NCBI GenBank assembly: GCA_016207025.1
Contig: JACQQM010000123.1
Location: forward strand, 1 to 40,248
Direction: 5' to 3'
Length of the DNA: 40,248 bases
From: Nitrospirota bacterium
GTDB taxonomy: Bacteria > Nitrospirota > Nitrospiria > Nitrospirales > Nitrospiraceae
The notes beneath the pieces were generated by a model. That model saw only the letters and a list, made by a program, of their open reading frames with translations, did no database searches and was not told the DNA's origin. This document shows, piece after piece, positions 36,149 through 40,248 of this stretch; within the stretch, counting starts at the first letter, position 1, and each line of letters begins with the position of its first letter. Made by a program: the position numbers and the translations under genes.

Positions 36149-36733
36149 CTATTTCTTCACATCCCGTTCCCACAGAAACTCCGGCTCGCCCTGCGTCTTG
36201 GCGGCCCAGCGCGCCAGCACGAAGAGCGCGTCGCTGAGACGATTGAGAAATTTCACAATGGTCGGATCCACTGGTTCTTCCCGTGCCAGTCTCACGCAGA
36301 TCCGCTCAGCCCGGCGGCACACGGTCCGAGCCTGATGGAGCAGACCGGACACCTTCCCCCCGCCCGGAAGGATGAACTCTTTGAGGGGCGCCAGGTCTTT
36401 CTGGCAACTGTCTATCAACTGCTCCAAGCGGATGACATCCTTGCCAGTCACTTGCGGCATATTCTTGAACTGCTGGCCTGGGGCCGTCGCCAAGATTCCG
36501 CCGACGTCGAACAGCTTATTCTGGACCCACCGGAGGCTCTCTTCCAAACGAGCACTGGCCTGCGTGTCACCTGGTTCGGTGTTGAACACACGCACCAGCC
36601 CGACCGAGGCATTCAGCTCGTCCACAGTCCCGTAAGCCTCGACCCGCAGACTGTCCTTCCAGACCTGCTGTCCGCCGGCCAGTCGCGTTTTCCCCGCGTC
36701 CCCGGTACGTGTGTAGACCTTGGTGATCCGCAT
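36149..36733 (-). CDS. pduO: PduO-type ATP:cob(I)alamin adenosyltransferase
   Basis: A 194-residue protein with the PduO opening KVYTRTGDAGKTRL, then VEAYGTVDELNASVG, and a conserved helix CRRAERICVRL followed by FLNRLSDALFVLAR. It attaches the adenosyl group to cobalt(I) corrinoids. GGAGGG precedes the ATG. The same operon also encodes the unrelated CobO/BtuR adenosyltransferase. A heptamer element lies on each side of this gene. Confidence 0.94.
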   Translation of the reverse strand: MRITKVYTRTGDAGKTRLAGGQQVWKDSLRVEAYGTVDELNASVGLVRVFNTEPGDTQASARLEESLRWVQNKLFDVGGILATAPGQQFKNMPQVTGKDVIRLEQLIDSCQKDLAPLKEFILPGGGKVSGLLHQARTVCRRAERICVRLAREEPVDPTIVKFLNRLSDALFVLARWAAKTQGEPEFLWERDVKK

Positions 36734-36756
36734 CGACCCTCCTTACGTCGGGAAAC

Positions 36757-36837
36757 GATGAATGCTGGATGATGAGTGATGAATTGAAGAGCCGGCCTCA
36801 GCTCCTTCCGTTCAGCGCTCAGCATTCATCATTCACC
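36757..36837. repeat. heptamer inverted-repeat element between bluB and pduO
   Basis: The left arm is GATGAAT, GCTGGAT, GATGAGT, GATGAAT (36757-36784). A 25-nt spacer follows. The right arm is GTTCAGC, GCTCAGC, ATTCATC, ATTCACC (36810-36837), which inverted reads GGTGAAT, GATGAAT, GCTGAGC, GCTGAAC. The bluB TGA stop (36829-36831) and last two codons lie within the right arm. Confidence 0.9.
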
Positions 36838-37524
36838 ATTTTGTCGTCGTCCCCACCGCTCGTAGTGCACGAGGTGTTCGACCGGCAGCCGCGCTCGCCA
36901 GCCGGCACGCTCCAAGTCCGGACTCGGCGAAAAGTCACTGACATACCCGAGGCAGAGATACGCCACCACCTTGACCGACCGAGGAATGCCCAGGACCCGT
37001 TTCAGCGCTGCGTAGTCCAAGATGCTGACCCATCCTACCCCGATCCCTTCAGCCCTCGCCGCCAGCCACAGGTTCTGAATGGCACAACAGGTGCTATACA
37101 CATCGGTGTCCGGCACGGTGGCACGGCCCAGCACGTGCGGCCCTCCACGTTGCCGGCTGCAGGTTACGCACAGGGCGATGGGGGCTTCTTCAATAGCTTC
37201 CAACTTCAGGCGCCGGTAGAGCGTGGCGCGCGCTCCTCGGTAACGGGTCGCCGCCTCGGCGTTGGCCCCTTGAAACAGGGCTTTGACGGCGTGCTTGGTT
37301 TCCGCTTGTCGGATCACGACGAAGTCCCAGGGCTGCATGAACCCGACTGAGCCGGCGTGATGAGCGGCGGTCAAGAGCCTGGCAAGAACGTGTTCCGGAA
37401 TTGGTGTCGGCAGGAAGTTCTGCCGGACGTCGCGGCGCTCAAATATCGCTCGATAGATGGCGGCCCGCTCCTGTTCGGAGAATTTCCCGTTGCTCTCGAC
37501 AGGCATTGAGTTGGGCAGGATCAT
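36829..37524 (-). CDS. bluB: 5,6-dimethylbenzimidazole synthase BluB
   Basis: A 231-residue flavin-destructase of the nitroreductase fold: IFERRDVRQNFLPTPIP, AAHHAGSVGFMQPWDFVVI and the C-terminal GWVSILDYAALKRVLGIP are family hallmarks. It fragments FMN with O2 to make DMB, the lower ligand of cobalamin, so the host must meet oxygen. The ATG shares one base with the CWC protein stop (TGATG). The last residues and stop are inside a heptamer element. Confidence 0.95.
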   Translation of the reverse strand: MILPNSMPVESNGKFSEQERAAIYRAIFERRDVRQNFLPTPIPEHVLARLLTAAHHAGSVGFMQPWDFVVIRQAETKHAVKALFQGANAEAATRYRGARATLYRRLKLEAIEEAPIALCVTCSRQRGGPHVLGRATVPDTDVYSTCCAIQNLWLAARAEGIGVGWVSILDYAALKRVLGIPRSVKVVAYLCLGYVSDFSPSPDLERAGWRARLPVEHLVHYERWGRRQNGE

Positions 37525-37712
37525 CAGGGGGTCTCCTTGTTGTAGAGCGTGCCCGCAGCCACTGCCGCCAGGCAGCTAGGACAGAGGCAGTCGTGAAACT
37601 TCTGCTTGACCCATGCAAGCTGCGCTTGATCCAGCTTGACAGCGCCGCACCAGCACTCGGCAGCCTGAGCGCAGGAAAAGGGCCGGGCACAGTGTCCGCA
37701 TTGTTTCTCCAT
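37524..37712 (-). CDS. small cysteine-rich CWC-family protein
   Basis: A 62-residue protein with eight cysteines: CGHC near the N-terminus, then CAQAAECWC and CLCPSCL. The CWC motif fits the Cys_rich_CWC family, whose function I do not know; two zinc-binding or metal-binding knuckles are likely. It overlaps cobO upstream and bluB downstream by a few bases, so it is translated within the cobalamin operon. A role in cobalt or metal handling is only a guess. Confidence 0.85.
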   Translation of the reverse strand: MEKQCGHCARPFSCAQAAECWCGAVKLDQAQLAWVKQKFHDCLCPSCLAAVAAGTLYNKETP

Positions 37713-38311
37713 CAGAACTCGACGCCCTTTTGCGCCTTGATCCCCTTTCGGAACGGGTGCTTCACCATCTTCGTCTCGGTGACGAGGTCTGCCGCCTCGA
37801 TGAGCTCATCCTTTGCGCCTCGCCCTGTAATCACCACGTGCTGCATTCGAGGTCGGTTCCCTGTCGCTTCCAGTACCTCCTCGAGTTGGACATAGCCGTG
37901 ATGGAGGGCAATATTAAGCTCGTCCAGAATCACCATGGCATACGAAGGATCGCGAAGAAAGCCGGCTGCGGCGGCCCAAGCCCGCTGCGCAAACTGGGTG
38001 TCCCGTTCGCGATCCTGAGTCTCCCAGGTATAGCCCTCTCCCATCCGGAGAAAAACCACCTGGTCGCCGAAGCTCTTCAGCACCCGTTCCTCGGCCGTGT
38101 CAATAGCACCCTTGATGAACTGCACCACGGCCACCTTCATCCCGTGTCCGATGCAGCGCAACGCCATCCCGAACGCCGCCGTGGTTTTGCCTTTGCCGGC
38201 GCCCGTGAAGACGATCAGCAAGCCCTTTTCCTCCTGGGCGGCTGCAATGCGCCGGTCCACCGAGACCTTCAGCCGCTCCATGCGGGCCTTGTGCTCAGTC
38301 GGGTCCGTCAT
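37712..38311 (-). CDS. cobO: cob(I)yrinic acid a,c-diamide adenosyltransferase CobO/BtuR
   Basis: A 199-residue protein with P-loop TGAGKGKTTAAFG at 36-48, VVQFIKG, ILDELNIALHHGY and the C-terminal KHPFRKGIKAQKGVEF that marks the family. It adenosylates corrinoid intermediates during de novo synthesis. The ATG overlaps the cbiA stop by 4 nt. It is unrelated in fold to the PduO enzyme encoded 1 kb downstream. Confidence 0.95.
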   Translation of the reverse strand: MTDPTEHKARMERLKVSVDRRIAAAQEEKGLLIVFTGAGKGKTTAAFGMALRCIGHGMKVAVVQFIKGAIDTAEERVLKSFGDQVVFLRMGEGYTWETQDRERDTQFAQRAWAAAAGFLRDPSYAMVILDELNIALHHGYVQLEEVLEATGNRPRMQHVVITGRGAKDELIEAADLVTETKMVKHPFRKGIKAQKGVEF

Positions 38312-39711
38312 CGCGCGCCACCTTGACCTGACGCGCCCTGCGCACGCCGCTCTCGCGCCGAGGCCACCAGCGCACGCGCGAGACCAGGCTGGCTTCCGAA
38401 ATGCAGATGGGCATAGAGGGCAACAGTGTTACCTCGAAAGAGGCCGTCCGGCGGCCGGGTGTGCCCCCGAGCATCCGAGACCGCACAGGCATACTCAAGC
38501 GCCGCCCTGGGCACCAATGAGGAATAATGGAACTCATGGCCGCGGACTTTGGTGCCGGGCGAACCGAGCAGACAGGGCTGCACGATCTTTACTTCCCGAT
38601 ACCCCAGGGTCAGGCCCGGTTTCCGCATCACGGCTTCGGCCGGGAAAAGGCCGACCATCTCGTAAGCCCGGCCATCGAAGTCTCGAATGGCCTGCGTCAA
38701 ATACATCATGCCGCCGCACTCGGCGTAGATCGGCCCACCCCCGAGGGCAAACGCGCGGATCGCGCTCCGCATGGCTTCGTTCTCAGCGAGTACCGCTCCA
38801 TGCAACTCAGGGTAGCCGCCGCCTAAGTAGACCAGATCCACCTCTGGCAGGACCCGGTCTCGGAGCGGTGAAAACCGCACGAGTTCAGCCCCCTCTGCTT
38901 CCAGTAAATCCAGGTTATCAGGATAGTAAAAGCAGAAGGCCGGATCGTAAGCCACTGCGATCCGAACCCCCACCCCTGCCCTCCCACTGGAAGGGGGAGG
39001 GGCCGGGAGGGGGTCCAGCTCTCCGGCCATCCGGGCCAGAGCCTCGACCAGGTCCAGATCGACCGTTTCGGCCGCCGCTTTCCCCAGCTTCTCATAGAGA
39101 TCGCCCGCTCCCTGTTCGATGGCCGTCCTCAAGCCCAAGTGGCGGTCGCCGATCGTGAGGGCCGGATCTGGCTTGAGATAGCCCACGACGGCCAAGTTGG
39201 TCTCAGCCTCAACCGCCTCCTTCAGGAGACGGTAATGGCCTTCTCCCCCGACCCGGTTGAACAGGACTCCCGCCACTCGCAGGTTCGGATCGAACCGCAC
39301 ATAGCCGGATGCCATTGCCGCAGCAGACCTGGCCATCGCGCTCCCGTCGATGACGAGCAGCACCGGGGCTTCCAGTTGCTTGGCGAGTTCGGCCGTGCTG
39401 CCGACCTCGCTGGTCGGTGAACTCCCGTCGAACAGCCCCATCATGCCTTCAATGATCGAGACATCTGCATCGGCCGACGTGCGAGAGAAAATCTCCCGGT
39501 TCACCGAAGGCCCCAGCATCCAACCATCCAAGTTGCGGGATGGACGACCCGTCACCGCCGTATGGTGTCCGGGGTCAATGTAGTCCGGGCCGACCTTGAA
39601 CGCCTGCACCCGGTGACCCCGAGCCTTCAGGGCCGCCAGAAGAGCCAGCGTCACCGTGGTCTTCCCCACACCGCTGTGCGTGCCGGCAATGACCAGCCGC
39701 GGGAACTTCAT
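38308..39711 (-). CDS. cbiA: cobyrinic acid a,c-diamide synthase CbiA (CobB)
   Basis: A 467-residue protein. The N-terminal ATPase domain has GTHSGVGKTTV at 10-20, FKVGPDYIDPGHH near 38-50 and EGMMGLFDG. The C-terminal amidotransferase domain has AYDPAFCFYY, YLGGGYPEL and the nucleophile Cys in YAECGGMMYL. It amidates carboxylates a and c of (hydrogeno)cobyrinate. Between the domains, residues about 233-249 (PAPPPSSGRAGVGVR) come from a GC-rich palindromic repeat inserted in frame. GAGGT precedes the ATG. Confidence 0.95.
   Translation of the reverse strand: MKFPRLVIAGTHSGVGKTTVTLALLAALKARGHRVQAFKVGPDYIDPGHHTAVTGRPSRNLDGWMLGPSVNREIFSRTSADADVSIIEGMMGLFDGSSPTSEVGSTAELAKQLEAPVLLVIDGSAMARSAAAMASGYVRFDPNLRVAGVLFNRVGGEGHYRLLKEAVEAETNLAVVGYLKPDPALTIGDRHLGLRTAIEQGAGDLYEKLGKAAAETVDLDLVEALARMAGELDPLPAPPPSSGRAGVGVRIAVAYDPAFCFYYPDNLDLLEAEGAELVRFSPLRDRVLPEVDLVYLGGGYPELHGAVLAENEAMRSAIRAFALGGGPIYAECGGMMYLTQAIRDFDGRAYEMVGLFPAEAVMRKPGLTLGYREVKIVQPCLLGSPGTKVRGHEFHYSSLVPRAALEYACAVSDARGHTRPPDGLFRGNTVALYAHLHFGSQPGLARALVASARERRAQGASGQGGAR
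38964..39013. repeat. GC-rich palindromic repeat inside cbiA
   Basis: The left arm (38964-38987, C-rich, ACCCCCACCCCTGCCCTCCC) and right arm (38990-39013, G-rich, GGGGGAGGGGCCGGGAGGGG) are imperfect inverse complements around a short centre. The layout resembles C-rich/G-rich palindromic repeats that I recall between genes in many GC-rich bacteria. Here it is in frame and forms the inter-domain linker of CbiA. Confidence 0.7.
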
Positions 39712-39714
39712 TGC

Positions 39715-40248
39715 CTACCTCGTGAATTTACGACCAAACCCCTCTGCTTTTTCTTTTGGCATCCACTCAAGCGCACCAGGCAGATATTTCAGCCGCATGG
39801 TATTCCAGAGGGCCAAGCGGCTCCAATCTGGTTGCGGTTGCGGTTTCAACTGCTTATCCAGATACGGATTGGGGAAAAAGACGGTCAGCATCTGCTCACC
39901 GGCTCCGTTCCACATCCGAAATCCCCAGCTTCCCCCAACATGGCCATCGCCGGTTCGATAGAAAAAGGCTGCCTTTGACGCCCGGCGCTTGCGCTTAAGC
40001 GCTTCGGGGACTGGATTAGTTGGTGAGCCCCGCTGTTCCCCGATACAGAGGTGAAAATGCCACGCGCCAACATCTACGGTGAGGTACCCATCCGCCAACG
40101 TGATCCGTTTGGGTGCCTCGGTGAGCCTGATTTCATATACCGCACCCTGAACGCAAGGGACAAATGTGATCTCCATCCAGTGTTTCTCAAACAGTTCGCG
40201 GAGCAGCGACTCGAGAACCCCTACTTCGGGTTCCACATACTCGTAGTC
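39715..40248 (-). CDS. uncharacterised protein with an HFHLC motif at the head of the cobalamin genes (5' end open)
   Basis: At least 177 residues. A GTG at 40236 could start it, but the frame stays open to the window edge (DYEYVEPEV), so it may be longer. A central motif GAWHFHLCIGEQRG gives a His-x-His-x-Cys cluster able to bind a metal. GGSWGFRMWNGAGEQMLTVFFPNPYLD is equally striking, and PDWSRLALW lies near the C-terminus. I recall similar short proteins near cobalamin genes, but I cannot name a function. It ends 3 nt before cbiA, so it belongs to the operon. A cobalt- or corrinoid-handling role is inference from position and motif. Confidence 0.8.
   Translation of the reverse strand, partial: DYEYVEPEVGVLESLLRELFEKHWMEITFVPCVQGAVYEIRLTEAPKRITLADGYLTVDVGAWHFHLCIGEQRGSPTNPVPEALKRKRRASKAAFFYRTGDGHVGGSWGFRMWNGAGEQMLTVFFPNPYLDKQLKPQPQPDWSRLALWNTMRLKYLPGALEWMPKEKAEGFGRKFTR

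Noticed and set aside
35645-36772. 375-codon plus-strand open frame opposite cobQ/pduO
   Set aside because: It crosses two clear minus-strand genes and a heptamer element, and its composition is antisense-like.
33874-36837. CRISPR array as an explanation for the periodic repeats
   Set aside because: Units are 7 bp without spacers, degenerate and arranged as inverted arms; no cas genes are present.

Overview
The window reads as chromosomal DNA of a GC-rich, diderm, probably aerobic bacterium. LptF/LptG and LpxD imply a lipopolysaccharide outer membrane, and BluB needs O2. The late cobalamin genes, a Chp-like chemosensory operon with a periplasmic heme c protein and a twin NHL-propeller protein would suit Nitrospira or a relative (Nitrospirota). 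That assignment is inference. No rRNA, tRNA, CRISPR array, transposase or phage gene was seen.

Layout. (1) 1-6450: the end of a probable GGDEF protein, then a minus-strand housekeeping run guaB > guaA > RsuA/RluB-type pseudouridine synthase > aspS > small BamE-like lipoprotein, with a good promoter before guaB. (2) 6.5-12.9 kb: a 987-residue FnIII/NHL-repeat protein, a D-2-hydroxyacid dehydrogenase (plus strand), a TPR protein and a cold-shock protein whose leader carries a terminator-like hairpin. (3) 13.2-18.2 kb, plus strand: lptF, lptG, fabF, an acyl carrier protein and lpxD, an envelope-lipid block. (4) 18.2-19.0 kb, minus: yacG (apparently leaderless) and a small membrane protein; then a 550-bp gap with a cluster of DnaA-box-like 9-mers. 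(5) 19.5-29.0 kb, minus: a nine-gene chemosensory operon (Tll0287-like heme protein > CheY-like > CheW > MCP > hybrid CheA > two CheW-like proteins > receiver/coiled-coil protein > degenerate HPt protein). (6) 29.3-40.2 kb, minus: late cobalamin biosynthesis and remodelling (unknown HxHxC protein > cbiA > cobO > CWC protein > bluB > pduO > cobQ > cobU > cobT > cobS > cbiB > cobD > cbiZ), covering amidation, adenosylation, aminopropanol attachment, DMB synthesis, lower-loop assembly and cobinamide salvage.

The most unusual signal is a family of hairpin-forming elements built from degenerate 7-bp units: usually four heptamers, a short spacer, then four heptamers in inverted orientation. The heptamer sequence differs completely from one element to the next, but the architecture is constant. 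Four full elements (18167-18235, 33874-33969, 36081-36146, 36757-36837) and two half elements (2366-2393, 34529-34560) sit at gene ends. They supply stop codons or terminal residues for LpxD, its convergent neighbour, BluB, the pseudouridine synthase and CobU. Three full elements and one half element lie within 3 kb of the cobalamin operon.
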